NCBI GenBank assembly: GCA_905479995.1 | Contig: CAJQON010000028.1 | Span: 1-64,000 of the forward strand | Length of the DNA stretch: 64,000 bases | Source: an uncultured Flavobacteriales bacterium | GTDB lineage: Bacteria > Bacteroidota > Bacteroidia > Flavobacteriales_E > Vicingaceae | Reading direction: 5' to 3' | In this document: in pieces, positions 8,106-16,820 of the stretch | How the letters are laid out: each line of letters opens with the position of its first letter | Numbering within the stretch: position 1 is the stretch's first letter | Position numbers and translations under genes: made by a program | The notes under the pieces: generated by a model | What the model saw: only the letters and a program-made list of their open reading frames with translations | Database searches by the model: none | Told to the model about the DNA's origin: nothing

Positions 8106-9350
8106 TTAAAATGTAGCTACACTTTCTGATTTGTAATCTCCATTTTTCAATTTCTCTTGTACTTTTTTAAACGTATCTACTGTATATGCTACATCTTCTA
8201 ATGAGTGCATAGCTGTTGGAATTAATCGTAACATTATTATTCCTTTAGGAACTACTGGGTAAACTACAATAGAACAAAACAAATTGTAATTCTCTCTTAA
8301 ATCTACCGTTAAGTTAGTTGCTTCAGGTATACCTCCATCTAAAACCACTGGAGTTACTTGAGTTGAAGTTGTTCCTGTATTAAAGCCATTGTCTCTCAAC
8401 CCTTTTTGCAAAGCATTCGCAATAGTCCATAATTTCTCTCTAATTTCTGGGCTATTTTTTAATAACTCCAATCTTTTTAAATTTCCAATAACTAAAGGCA
8501 TTGGTAATGATTTTGCATATACCTGAGAACGCATATTGTACCTTAAATAATCTACTACATCTTCATTTGCAGCAATAAAACCACCAATACTAGCCATTGC
8601 TTTGGCAAATGTTCCAAAGTAAATGTCAACGCCATCTTGACAACCTTGCTTCTCTCCTGTTCCTGCTCCCGTTGCTCCCATAGTTCCAAAACCATGCGCA
8701 TCATCAACAAATAATCTAAATTGATATTTATCTTTTAAAGCAACTATAGACTTTAAATTTCCTTCGTTTCCAGACATTCCAAAAACACCTTCAGTAATTA
8801 CCAAAATAGCGCCTTTTGTTTTTTCTACAATTTTAGAAGCTCTTGCCAGCATCTTATCCAAGCTTTCCATATCGTTGTGCTGATATACAAACCTTTTTCC
8901 TTGATGTAATCTTAATCCATCCAAAATACAAGCATGAGATTCAGCATCATATACTACGACATCATTTCTATCCAACAAAGCATCAATTGCTGATAGCATA
9001 CCTTGATAACCGAAATTCAATAAGATAGAATCTTCTTTACTTTCAAATGCCGCTAGTTCTGCTTCCAATTGTTCATGGTACTTTGTGTTTCCAGACATCA
9101 TTCTCGCTCCCATAGGATAAGCTAACCCCCATTCTTTAGAAGCTTCTTCATCTATTTTTCTTACTTCAGGATGATTTCCAAGGCCTAAATAATTATTTAA
9201 ACTCCATTGTAAAACCTCTTTACCTCTAAAAGTCATTTTATTGTTAAGTTCACCTTCTAATTTAGGGAAAGCGAAATAACCATGAGCCTCTTTAGCATAC
9301 TTTCCTAAAGGACCTCTATTCTCTTTTATTTTTTCAAATAAATCTGCCAT
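8106..9350 (-). CDS. Alpha-oxoamine synthase, serine palmitoyltransferase-like
   Basis: A 414-residue PLP enzyme condensing an amino acid with an acyl-CoA. PLP-site features are the histidine in ESHACILDG, the FVDDAHGFG Asp/His pair near 215-219, and the Schiff-base lysine K250 in GTFAKAMASIGGF. In this phylum such proteins are serine palmitoyltransferases (sphingolipids) or cysteate acyltransferases (sulfonolipids); glycine C-acetyltransferase is a third option. No lipid gene lies alongside to decide. It is a single-gene leftward unit with its own -7 box. Confidence 0.85.
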   Translation of the reverse strand: MADLFEKIKENRGPLGKYAKEAHGYFAFPKLEGELNNKMTFRGKEVLQWSLNNYLGLGNHPEVRKIDEEASKEWGLAYPMGARMMSGNTKYHEQLEAELAAFESKEDSILLNFGYQGMLSAIDALLDRNDVVVYDAESHACILDGLRLHQGKRFVYQHNDMESLDKMLARASKIVEKTKGAILVITEGVFGMSGNEGNLKSIVALKDKYQFRLFVDDAHGFGTMGATGAGTGEKQGCQDGVDIYFGTFAKAMASIGGFIAANEDVVDYLRYNMRSQVYAKSLPMPLVIGNLKRLELLKNSPEIREKLWTIANALQKGLRDNGFNTGTTSTQVTPVVLDGGIPEATNLTVDLRENYNLFCSIVVYPVVPKGIIMLRLIPTAMHSLEDVAYTVDTFKKVQEKLKNGDYKSESVATF

Positions 9351-9378
9351 GTAATATCTTTTTCTAATTATTTGGTGG

Positions 9379-9386
9379 CAAAGATA
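9379..9386 (-). promoter_or_regulatory. -7 box of the acyltransferase gene
   Basis: The minus strand reads TATCTTTG, an exact TAnnTTTG match about 28 nt upstream of the start at 9350. Confidence 0.55.
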
Positions 9387-9474
9387 AATATTCTAATAAT
9401 GTAAATTACTACTTGCTTCAAATAAGTTATAGGGTTTGTTAGTTTTTAGTGCTAAAGCCTTATTTTTACCCACT

Positions 9475-10509
9475 ATGCCAAAGCTAATTTCTAATAATAT
9501 TTCTGTTTCAATAGCACTTCTATGCTTAATTGTACTGATTTTGTTTAGTTTAGACTTGTTTTTTGGGCCTGCTAACATCCCTTTTAAGGAAATCTTAAAA
9601 ATTATTTTTAGCAATGATTCTGTAAAAGAAAGTTGGAGTGTTATTATACTGGAATCTAGGTTGCCAAAAGCCATTTCTGCCATACTTTGCGGTAGTGCTC
9701 TTGCTGTGGCAGGACTAAAACTACAGACATTATTTAAAAACCCTTTAGCTGGTCCGTATATTTTAGGTGTAAGCTCTGGTGCAGGTTTGGGAGTAGCTAT
9801 TTTTGTAATGGGTCTAAGTTTTATTGGTATATCTGTCCAAGATATTTCATTTCTCTCCAACTTCGGGGTTGTTTTTGCTTCATTTTTAGGCTCATTTTTG
9901 GTTCTTGGAATATTAATTGCCGTTGTTAATCGCTTAAAAGATATTATGACCGTATTAGTATTAGGTGTAATGATTGGAAGCATAGTTACTGCACTTATAG
10001 GTATTATTCAATATTTCAGTAATGATGTTCAACTCAAGTCTTTTATAATGTGGACCATGGGTGATCTCAGCTCAGTAACCAATACTCAACTATTAACACT
10101 AACACCTATTGTAATCATTGCATTGATATTGTCTTTTTTATTATCAAAACAGCTCAATACTTACTTAATGGGTGAAGAATATGCATTAAGTATTGGCACT
10201 AATATTAAAAAATCAAGAATTTTAGTAATTAGTATTACTGCAATATTGGCTGGAAGTATTACAGCCTATTGTGGCCCAATTGGTTTTATAGGAATTGTTG
10301 TACCTCACTTTGCACGAATGCTAACTCAATCATACGATCATCGTTTACTTATTCCTATTTCTGCATTAATTGGTATTAGCTTATTATTGGTTGCCGACAT
10401 TATTTCTCAAGCATTACAACTCCCTATTAACTCTATAACATCCTTAATAGGTATTCCTTTTATTATTTGGATTATTTTTAAGAACAAAAAAATTACAAAT
10501 CTTAATTGA
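9475..10509 (+). CDS. FecCD-family ABC transporter permease
   Basis: A 344-residue inner-membrane permease for import of iron-siderophore, haem or cobalamin type substrates. The ATG at 9475 (MPKLISNNISVS) places helix 1 immediately after a short N-terminus; the frame opens earlier at 9436, but that stretch is not membrane-like. Family marks are SRLPKAISAILCGSALAVAG, FKNPLAGPYILGVSSGAGLG and the EAA-like CGPIGFIGIVVPHFARM. The next gene is its ATPase, overlapping by 4 nt. No substrate-binding lipoprotein or TonB receptor is encoded nearby. Confidence 0.92.
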   Translation: MPKLISNNISVSIALLCLIVLILFSLDLFFGPANIPFKEILKIIFSNDSVKESWSVIILESRLPKAISAILCGSALAVAGLKLQTLFKNPLAGPYILGVSSGAGLGVAIFVMGLSFIGISVQDISFLSNFGVVFASFLGSFLVLGILIAVVNRLKDIMTVLVLGVMIGSIVTALIGIIQYFSNDVQLKSFIMWTMGDLSSVTNTQLLTLTPIVIIALILSFLLSKQLNTYLMGEEYALSIGTNIKKSRILVISITAILAGSITAYCGPIGFIGIVVPHFARMLTQSYDHRLLIPISALIGISLLLVADIISQALQLPINSITSLIGIPFIIWIIFKNKKITNLN

Positions 10510-11270
10510 ATCAAAACATTAATATATCAAGCCTTAGCACTGGTTACGCCAACAAAGTAATATTGGATGCAGTAGATTTAAGCTCAAAAAAAAATCAGTT
10601 AATTGCTTTAATCGGGAGAAACGGAACAGGAAAGTCAACTTTACTCAAAACATTAGCAGGCTTGCATCCTCATCTAAATGGATCTTTTCATTTTAATGGC
10701 ACTAATATGTTTGATTTATCAAATGATAAACGAGCTCAATTACTTAGTATTGTTTCTACAAAAGCATCCTATATCGACAATATAGTGGTAAAGGATTTTA
10801 TTGGCTTTGGAAGATACCCTTACACCAATTGGTTAGGCATTAAAAACAATACGGATGATTTTTTGATAAATAAAGCCATTTCAATTTGTAGTATTGAGGA
10901 GTTTTCTGAACGGAACTACCAAACTTTAAGTGATGGCGAAAAACAACGTGTAAATATTGCTCGTGCAATTGCCCAAGATACTCCTATTATTTTTTTAGAT
11001 GAACCTACTGCTCACTTAGATCTAGTTAATAAAATAGAAGTATTGAAACTCTTAAAAGAACTAACAAGCAATCAAGAAAAAACAATTATTTACGCTACTC
11101 ACCAAATAGAATACGCGATTCAGCTATCTGATGAGTTATGGGTACTGAACAATTCACAATTAAACAGCTACACTCCTAGCCAACTAATTGAACAAGATAT
11201 CTTGAGTCAAGTAATTGATTCTCCTTCTATTGAATTTGATAAAACTAGTGGTTTCTTTAAAATCCGCTAA
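10506..11270 (+). CDS. ABC transporter ATP-binding protein (FepC/BtuD-like)
   Basis: A 254-residue ATPase partner of the upstream permease. Walker A is GRNGTGKST near residue 38, the ABC signature is LSDGEKQRVNIARAIA, Walker B is IIFLDEPTAHLD, and the switch histidine is in YATHQIEYA. The start is TTG in a TTGA overlap with the permease stop, as also seen at the ZIP gene. Without a binding protein in the locus, iron chelate versus vitamin B12 cannot be decided. Confidence 0.93.
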   Translation: MNQNINISSLSTGYANKVILDAVDLSSKKNQLIALIGRNGTGKSTLLKTLAGLHPHLNGSFHFNGTNMFDLSNDKRAQLLSIVSTKASYIDNIVVKDFIGFGRYPYTNWLGIKNNTDDFLINKAISICSIEEFSERNYQTLSDGEKQRVNIARAIAQDTPIIFLDEPTAHLDLVNKIEVLKLLKELTSNQEKTIIYATHQIEYAIQLSDELWVLNNSQLNSYTPSQLIEQDILSQVIDSPSIEFDKTSGFFKIR

Positions 11271-11327
11271 GCTCTTCTAATTAACAATCCTTAACAATTA
11301 AAAATATGGTTCTAAGGAGTTTATCCT

Positions 11328-11335
11328 TATTTTTG
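11328..11335 (+). promoter_or_regulatory. -7 box before small membrane protein
   Basis: TATTTTTG is an exact TAnnTTTG match 22 nt before the ATG at 11358. Confidence 0.55.
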
Positions 11336-11357
11336 ATATGAACAAAAACTTAAAACT

Positions 11358-11588
11358 ATGTTTAGAAAAGGAATATCAATACTTCTCGCTGTATTAACAC
11401 TATTTTTTACGGTACTATCTATTCTCGGAATTTGGGATATTATTGACATAAAAAACATTGCATCTAGATCAATCTATTCTATTTTGGTCATTTTTGTATC
11501 TGCTGCAATTATGCTCTTTATATTCTCTGTTCTATATAAAAGTGGTGATGACAATCAGTTTACTCCTCCAAATAGCAAAGTAGATTAA
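11358..11588 (+). CDS. Small membrane protein, two helices, unknown function
   Basis: A 76-residue protein I do not recognise. It has a short basic N-terminus (MFRKG), a first hydrophobic helix (residues about 5-25), a short polar loop DIKNIASR, a second helix (about 37-60) and a polar tail. It has its own promoter-like box and is followed by a strong terminator, so it is probably a monocistronic gene. Confidence 0.65.
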   Translation: MFRKGISILLAVLTLFFTVLSILGIWDIIDIKNIASRSIYSILVIFVSAAIMLFIFSVLYKSGDDNQFTPPNSKVD

Positions 11589-11604
11589 AAAAATAAACGC
11601 ATAA

Positions 11605-11637
11605 AAAAAAGAGCTCCGAAATTTCGGAGCTCTTTTT
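11605..11637. terminator. Bidirectional terminator
   Basis: Long perfect palindromic hairpin with core GAGCTCCGAAA/TTTCGGAGCTC, flanked by an A8 run and a T5 run, between the convergent small membrane protein and HU genes. Confidence 0.92.
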
Positions 11638-11654
11638 GTATAAAATAAACTAAA

Positions 11655-11927
11655 TTATTTTACTGTATCAGCTAATGCTTTTCCAGCTTTAAATTTAGCA
11701 ACTTTCTTTGCAGCTATTTTAATAGCAGCTCCAGTTTGTGGGTTTCTTCCAGTTCTTGCAGCTCTTGCAGAAATTGAAAAAGTTCCAAATCCGATTAACT
11801 GTACAGAGTTTCCTTTCTTTAAAGATCCAGATACGTTAGATACGAATGCATTTAATGCTTTTCCAGCGTCAGCTTTTGATAATCCTGCGTCTTTTGCGAT
11901 CGCATCAACTAATTCTCCTTTGTTCAT
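11655..11927 (-). CDS. hup: HU-type histone-like DNA-binding protein
   Basis: A 90-residue nucleoid protein that bends DNA as a dimer. The sequence is canonical [22 protein letters not shown] helices, the [21 protein letters not shown] beta-arm with its conserved RNPQTG, and the [16 protein letters not shown]-terminus. It is a single-gene unit with a long leader and a TAnnTTTG box at 11966-11973. A second, more divergent HU/IHF-type gene lies at 59771-60055. Confidence 0.95.
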   Translation of the reverse strand: MNKGELVDAIAKDAGLSKADAGKALNAFVSNVSGSLKKGNSVQLIGFGTFSISARAARTGRNPQTGAAIKIAAKKVAKFKAGKALADTVK

Positions 11928-11965
11928 AGTTTTGTGTTTTTATGTTATTAATTAAATTACTGAAT

Positions 11966-11973
11966 CAAATTTA
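11966..11973 (-). promoter_or_regulatory. -7 box of HU gene
   Basis: The minus strand reads TAAATTTG, an exact TAnnTTTG match about 39 nt before the HU start. Confidence 0.5.
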
Positions 11974-12040
11974 GCACAAAACATTTATCATTTTAAAAGG
12001 TGCTCAGATAGTTATTAACAAGCTATTAACATTGGTTTTG

Positions 12041-12964
12041 CTAAGGATTGCTAACTTTAAAAGTTTCATTTTGTTCGGCAATTTGAGTATTCTCAAAAAC
12101 AGATTTTGCTTCTGACAATAATTCTCCAAAATCTGAATACCGATTTGAGAAGTGTCCGATAATCAGATGTTTAACCTCAGATTTTTTAGCAATTAAAGCT
12201 GCCTGCTTTGCGGTAGAATGTAAGGTTTTACTTGCTCTGTCGCTATGTTCTTCAACAAATGTAGCTTCATGATATAACAAGCTTACCTTCTTAATTATAG
12301 GAATTATTTTTTCATGATAGGCTGTATCAGAACAGTAAGCATAAGAAAATGATGGAAGATTTGGTAAGGTTAAGACATTATTCTGAACAATTTCACCGGT
12401 TTCCTTAATGAAATCTTCACCTTGTTTTAGTTGGTTTATTTTAAATTTAGGTACTTCGTGGTGTAAAATAGCTTTCGAATTAATTCGCCTAGGCTTTTCT
12501 TTCTCCTTAAATAAGAAACCAGTACAAGGTATTTTGTGTTTTAAAGGAATGGTTGAGATTTCTATTTTGTCATCTTCAAAAAAAAGTTCAGTTTCTTTAC
12601 TTCCCATTTCAACATAATGAATAGGATACCTCAAACTACCTCTGTTGTATTTTAAATGAACATCTATAATTTCTTTAATGTTATCACTACAGTATAAATT
12701 TAATTCTGCAACCCGCCCTAACAAGTGCATAGTTTGTAATAAGCCAATTATACCTAAATAATGATCGCCATGGAGATGGCTGATGAAAATATGATGAATG
12801 CGTTGGAGCTTTATTTTATGTTCTCGTAATCTTATTTGCGTTCCTTCTCCACAATCTACCAAAAAGTATTGCTCGTTAATATTAATAAGCTGGGAGGTGT
12901 GATGTCGATTAGGAGTTGGTGCAGCAGATGCGTTACCAAGTATTAATACTTCAAACTTAGTCAT
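12041..12964 (-). CDS. rnz: Ribonuclease Z (tRNA 3'-processing endonuclease)
   Basis: A 307-residue zinc-dependent endonuclease trimming tRNA 3' trailers. The metallo-beta-lactamase motif FISHLHGDHYLG lies near residue 60. Further zinc ligands are CSDTAYH, EATFVEEH and the C-terminal IIGHFSNRY. The N-terminus LGNASAAPTPNRHHTSQLI is characteristic of RNase Z. Its start overlaps the end of the upstream STAS gene by 8 nt, so the two are co-transcribed and probably translationally coupled. Confidence 0.95.
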   Translation of the reverse strand: MTKFEVLILGNASAAPTPNRHHTSQLININEQYFLVDCGEGTQIRLREHKIKLQRIHHIFISHLHGDHYLGIIGLLQTMHLLGRVAELNLYCSDNIKEIIDVHLKYNRGSLRYPIHYVEMGSKETELFFEDDKIEISTIPLKHKIPCTGFLFKEKEKPRRINSKAILHHEVPKFKINQLKQGEDFIKETGEIVQNNVLTLPNLPSFSYAYCSDTAYHEKIIPIIKKVSLLYHEATFVEEHSDRASKTLHSTAKQAALIAKKSEVKHLIIGHFSNRYSDFGELLSEAKSVFENTQIAEQNETFKVSNP

Positions 12965-13340
12965 CTAAATTGTCAACCTTCAAATTACGTTCTATCTCAT
13001 CTATTAAAACAGTGTCGATAGCTTTAGACAAATCGTCTTTAATAGACAGTACATTGTGTAATTGAGAAATAGTAATGAGTTTATCAACGGAAGGCTGAAG
13101 GCCACATAATACATATGACCCACCAGATTCTACACATAAGCGATTGCCTATTAATAGGGCGCTTAAACCCGAAGAGTCGCAATAGCGAACACTTTCCATG
13201 TTAATTATAATGTTTTTAGCTCCTCCTTTATTAATAAGGACTAATTCAGATTTTAAATCGGGTGCAACAATAGCATCTAATTTATCGGTACTAAAGGTAA
13301 TTAAAGTATGCTTCTCGTCCTTTGCAGTATTAAAGCTCAT
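12957..13340 (-). CDS. STAS-domain protein, SpoIIAA-like anti-sigma antagonist
   Basis: A 127-residue single STAS domain. VRYCDSSGLSALLIGNRLC (residues about 68-86) carries the conserved serine that partner-switch kinases phosphorylate in the SpoIIAA/RsbV family. No RsbW-type kinase or sigma factor is adjacent; it is coupled to rnz (8-nt overlap), a common arrangement in Bacteroidota. It could be a substrate of the SpoIIE phosphatases elsewhere in the window, but that is inference. The C-terminal tail after residue 105 is acidic. Confidence 0.85.
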   Translation of the reverse strand: MSFNTAKDEKHTLITFSTDKLDAIVAPDLKSELVLINKGGAKNIIINMESVRYCDSSGLSALLIGNRLCVESGGSYVLCGLQPSVDKLITISQLHNVLSIKDDLSKAIDTVLIDEIERNLKVDNLDD

Positions 13341-13401
13341 GGTATTCGTTTTCGTTTAAAACAAATATATATAAACTCCAACGAATTAACAATTAAGTTT
13401 T

Positions 13402-14352
13402 CTAATCATCCTCACTACTATAAGCTACAATTATTTTCTTGACCAACTGATGTCTTATCACATCCTTTTCATCAAATATTACCATCTTAATGTCTTTAAT
13501 ATCCTTTAAAACTCTAAGTGCTTGAATTAAACCAGAAGGTTGTCTTTTGGGTAAATCTATTTGTGAAGGATCTCCTGTAATAATGAATTTGGCTGATTTA
13601 CCCATTCGGGTTAAAAACATTCTAAACTGACTTTCGGTTGCATTTTGTGCTTCATCTAATATTACAAAAGACTTATCTAAGGTTCTTCCTCTCATAAAAG
13701 CCAAAGGAGCAATTTGTATAATACCACCCTCGAGCATTTCTGCCAATTTTTCTGCAGGGATCATATCTCTTAATGCATCATATAATGGTTGCATATATGG
13801 ATCTAACTTCTCTTTTAAATCTCCGGGTAAAAATCCAAGGTTTTCACCAGACTCAACTGCAGGACGAGTTAGTATAATTCGTTTAACCTCTTTATTTTTA
13901 AGCGCTTTAACAGCCAAAGCGACTGCAGTATATGTTTTTCCTGTTCCAGCTGGTCCAACAGCAAAGGTTAAATCCATTTTTTTACATGATTCTACCAATA
14001 TACGCTGATTGGCTGTTCGAGCTTTTACCACTAAGCCATTGTTGCCAAACAAAATTGTTTCATCATCATGTTGAAGAACTTCACTTTTCTTATCAGATGG
14101 AACTTCATCCATCAATCGTTCTATATTATTTTTAGTGAGCTGTTTATACTTTAAAAAATGTTGTATTAATAAATTGATTTTCTGCTCAAACAATTCAATC
14201 TCATCATCATCACCAATTACTTTTAACAAGTCGCCACGAGCAATAACTTTTAATTTTGGAAAGTAGCGTATAATAACGCTTAGTTTGGCTTCATTAACAC
14301 CAAATAGTTCTACTGGATTAATGCCACTGATTTCTATTGCTTTTTCGCTCAA
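13402..14352 (-). CDS. phoH: PhoH-family ATPase
   Basis: A 316-residue cytosolic P-loop ATPase linked to RNA metabolism. It has an N-terminal KH-like region (FPKLKVIARGDLLKVIGDDDEI), Walker A GPAGTGKTYTAVALAV, the RPAVESGENLGFLPGDLKEK block, and Walker B FVILDEAQNATESQ with the sensor ITGDPSQIDLP. The frame begins at a TTG at 14352 giving MSEKAIEISGINPVELFG, which fits the family N-terminus; no ATG occurs before residue 84. It lies 61 nt upstream of the STAS-rnz pair on the same strand. Confidence 0.93.
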   Translation of the reverse strand: MSEKAIEISGINPVELFGVNEAKLSVIIRYFPKLKVIARGDLLKVIGDDDEIELFEQKINLLIQHFLKYKQLTKNNIERLMDEVPSDKKSEVLQHDDETILFGNNGLVVKARTANQRILVESCKKMDLTFAVGPAGTGKTYTAVALAVKALKNKEVKRIILTRPAVESGENLGFLPGDLKEKLDPYMQPLYDALRDMIPAEKLAEMLEGGIIQIAPLAFMRGRTLDKSFVILDEAQNATESQFRMFLTRMGKSAKFIITGDPSQIDLPKRQPSGLIQALRVLKDIKDIKMVIFDEKDVIRHQLVKKIIVAYSSEDD

Positions 14353-14478
14353 ATATTTACTTTTTAATTTATACCTTTGATTTGTATTCTTCTACGTAAA
14401 TATCGCTATTTGGATACAAATATTGTCAATAGATAACTAACAAATTATTAACTTTTTATTCAAAGTTAACGCGCACAA

Positions 14479-15261
14479 ATGGTTACAATAACATTAACAA
14501 CCGACTTAGGATTAGAAGATTATTACGTAGCTTCGGTTAAAGGCGCTATTCTTAAGGAGCAATCTAATGTTAATATCGTTGACATTACACATGAAATTCC
14601 TGTATTCAATTTGCAAAAAACGGCCTTTGTGGTTAAAAATTGTTACCAAGATTTCCCTGAAGGTACCATTCATATCATTGGTATTAATTCCGATCAAGAT
14701 ATTGAAACTCCACATATTGCATTAAAAGCGAACGGTCATTACTTTATTGGAGCCGACAATGGTATTTTCTCTTTAATACTAGATAATCCACCTGAAAAAA
14801 TTGTGGCGCTTTCTTTTTCTCAAGATACCGATAGAATTACATTTCCCACAAAAGATATTTTTGTTAAAGCTGCCTGCCATATTGCTAGAGGTGGTACACT
14901 AGAAGTTATTGGAAAAGAAAAGTCTGCACTTGCTGAAAGAACCATGTTTAGAGCCGTTTCTGAAAATAACACTATAAAAGGAATGGCCACTTACATCGAC
15001 CATTACGGCAATATTATTACAAACATTACCGAACGCTTGTTTAAAGAATTTGGAAGAGGCAGGTCTTTTAAAATTTTATTTAGAAACGCAGAATACGAAA
15101 TTGATGTGATTAGCATAGCATACAATACTGTTACTGAAGGAGAACGATTAGCGCTATTTAGCTCTACTGGAAACATAGAAATTGCAATTAACAAAGGTAA
15201 TGCTAGCGAACTTTTTGGCGTAAAACAAGGCGATATTTTAAGAATGGAATTTTATGATTAG
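14479..15261 (+). CDS. SAM hydroxide adenosyltransferase (DUF62 family)
   Basis: A 260-residue enzyme of the fluorinase/chlorinase-like family, most members of which hydrolyse S-adenosylmethionine to adenosine and methionine. Landmarks are ITLTTDLGLEDYYVASVKGAIL at the N-terminus, IVDITHEIPVFNLQKTAF, IGADNGIFSL and TFPTKDIFVKAACHIARG, and the C-terminal YGNIITNI strand. It is divergent from phoH (126-nt gap) and overlaps the next gene by 8 nt. The physiological role of these enzymes is not settled. Confidence 0.9.
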   Translation: MVTITLTTDLGLEDYYVASVKGAILKEQSNVNIVDITHEIPVFNLQKTAFVVKNCYQDFPEGTIHIIGINSDQDIETPHIALKANGHYFIGADNGIFSLILDNPPEKIVALSFSQDTDRITFPTKDIFVKAACHIARGGTLEVIGKEKSALAERTMFRAVSENNTIKGMATYIDHYGNIITNITERLFKEFGRGRSFKILFRNAEYEIDVISIAYNTVTEGERLALFSSTGNIEIAINKGNASELFGVKQGDILRMEFYD

Positions 15262-15544
15262 AATGGTCAAACTCACCTTCCATCCAGAACATGTGGAAGC
15301 TTTTTTAGCAAATTTTAATGCCAATAAATTGGCTATTAGAAACTTTAAAGGTGTAGAACACTTAGAACTGCTTAATGACAAAAGTAATTCGAACATCTTT
15401 TTCACCTATAGCATTTGGCAATCAGAACAACATTTAGAGAATTATAGAAATTCCAATTTATTTAAAGGTATTTGGGCAGTTACTAAACCAATGTTTGCTT
15501 CAAAAGCTGAAGCCTGGAGTGTAGATAGTTTAGAAAAACTATAA
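15254..15544 (+). CDS. Antibiotic biosynthesis monooxygenase (ABM)-type small protein
   Basis: A 96-residue dimeric alpha/beta barrel (ferredoxin-like) protein. MIRMVKLTFHPEHVEAFLANF, then GVEHLELLND and FFTYSIWQSEQHLENYRNSNLFKGIW are typical ABM-superfamily strands and helices. Many such proteins are monooxygenases or haem-degrading enzymes, but small ABM proteins are often unassigned. It overlaps the SAM hydrolase gene by 8 nt, so they are co-expressed. Confidence 0.8.
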   Translation: MIRMVKLTFHPEHVEAFLANFNANKLAIRNFKGVEHLELLNDKSNSNIFFTYSIWQSEQHLENYRNSNLFKGIWAVTKPMFASKAEAWSVDSLEKL

Positions 15545-15561
15545 ATGAGTAAATCGAACTG

Positions 15562-15643
15562 ACAAATTCCAAATAACAAAAATCAAATAATAAATCCCAA
15601 ACACTATACACCAAAAACTATACATTAAACACCATAACCCAAT
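15562..15643 (+). repeat. 82-nt G-free low-complexity stretch
   Basis: From 15562 to the A and T of the ATG at 15642 there is not one G on the plus strand, only A/C/T arranged as degenerate AAATTCCAAATAAC and ACACTATACA-like units. It fills nearly the whole gap between the ABM gene and the aminotransferase gene. It resembles degenerate AC-rich intergenic repeats known from Bacteroidota genomes, but the function is unknown. Confidence 0.6.
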
Positions 15644-16820
15644 GACCACTAGAAAAAACACCTTTTTAACCTTGCAGGGACAAACCAACCAAAGTCCCTA
15701 CTTAATAGATGTTGACAAAGCTGAAGGCATTTATATTTGGGATAAAACTGGTAAACGATACATGGACATGATTGCTGGTGTAGCTGTAAACAACATTGGT
15801 CACAATCATCCAAAAGTAGTTAAGTCCATTAAGAAACAATTAGATAAGCATCTTCATGTTATGGTATATGGAGAATATATACAAGATAGCCAACTAGCCT
15901 TAGCCGAAAACCTAGCTTCCATTTTACCAAAAAACTTAAGTTGCTCCTACATTGTAAATTCTGGTACCGAAGCCAATGAAGCTGCAATTAAATTAGCTAA
16001 GCGCTATACTGGAAGACAACAAATAGTTGCTTGTAAAAACTCCTACCATGGTAGCACACACGGTAGTTTAAGTGTTACTGGAAACGATGAAAAGCAAAGT
16101 AGCTATAAACCTTTATTACCAAAAGTTGATTTTATTGAGTACAACAATACAGCATCTTTATCTATTATAACTAACAAAACAGCTTGTGTAATTATAGAGA
16201 CTATACAAGGAGATGCAGGCTTAATAAAACCTACCCAAGAGTTTATTACTGCCTTAAGAGAGACATGTACAGTAAATAGCGTTTTATTAATATTTGATGA
16301 AGTTCAGGTTGGAATGGGCAGAACAGGCAGCATGTTTGCTTTTGAGCACTTCAACGTTGTACCAGACATTTTAACCTTAGGAAAAGCCTTAGGTGGCGGA
16401 ATGCCAATTGGTGCATTCATCTCTTCTTATGATATTATGCAAAGCCTTACCCATAAACCTATGCTGGGACACATTACAACGTTTGGTGGCCACCCAATAA
16501 ATTGTGCCGCTGCCAATGCTTGTATAAATGTATTAAAAGAAGAAAATTGGATCGCTCAAGCTAATGATAAAGGACAATTACTAGAAAACATTTTAATCCA
16601 ATCTACCCAAATAAAAGAAATTAGAAGAGCGGGCTTATTTTTAGCCATCGATTTAGGTTCCTTTGAAAAAGTAGAAAAAGTAGTAAAAAACTGTTTAGAA
16701 AAGGGCCTCATTGGCTTTTGGTTCCTCTCTACCCCTACAGCTTTTAGGCTTTCTCCACCATTATCAATTTCTGAAGAGGAATTGAAAGAAGCTGGAGAGA
16801 TTATTTTAGAATGCTTATAA
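15642..16820 (+). CDS. Class III aminotransferase (acetylornithine aminotransferase-like)
   Basis: A 392-residue PLP enzyme. Motifs include YIVNSGTEANEAAIKLAKRY, the CKNSYHGSTHGSLSVTG block, IFDEVQVGMGRTGSMFAFEH with the cofactor Asp, and the Schiff-base lysine in LTLGKALGGGMPIGAFI (about residue 246). ArgD/ornithine or succinylornithine aminotransferases are the closest broad matches. No arginine genes are nearby, so substrate is unassigned. The stop is followed directly, in the same frame, by a 70-codon remnant (16821-17033). Confidence 0.88.
   Translation: MTTRKNTFLTLQGQTNQSPYLIDVDKAEGIYIWDKTGKRYMDMIAGVAVNNIGHNHPKVVKSIKKQLDKHLHVMVYGEYIQDSQLALAENLASILPKNLSCSYIVNSGTEANEAAIKLAKRYTGRQQIVACKNSYHGSTHGSLSVTGNDEKQSSYKPLLPKVDFIEYNNTASLSIITNKTACVIIETIQGDAGLIKPTQEFITALRETCTVNSVLLIFDEVQVGMGRTGSMFAFEHFNVVPDILTLGKALGGGMPIGAFISSYDIMQSLTHKPMLGHITTFGGHPINCAAANACINVLKEENWIAQANDKGQLLENILIQSTQIKEIRRAGLFLAIDLGSFEKVEKVVKNCLEKGLIGFWFLSTPTAFRLSPPLSISEEELKEAGEIILECL

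Noticed and set aside
9351-9474. Cobalamin riboswitch upstream of the FecCD gene
   Set aside because: The gap is 124 nt, AT-rich and lacks a B12-box-like core; part of it is the promoter of the divergent gene.
9393-9983. 196-codon minus-strand frame opposite the FecCD gene
   Set aside because: The plus-strand frame has clear permease motifs; the minus frame is Thr/Lys-rich without domain signal, a typical shadow.
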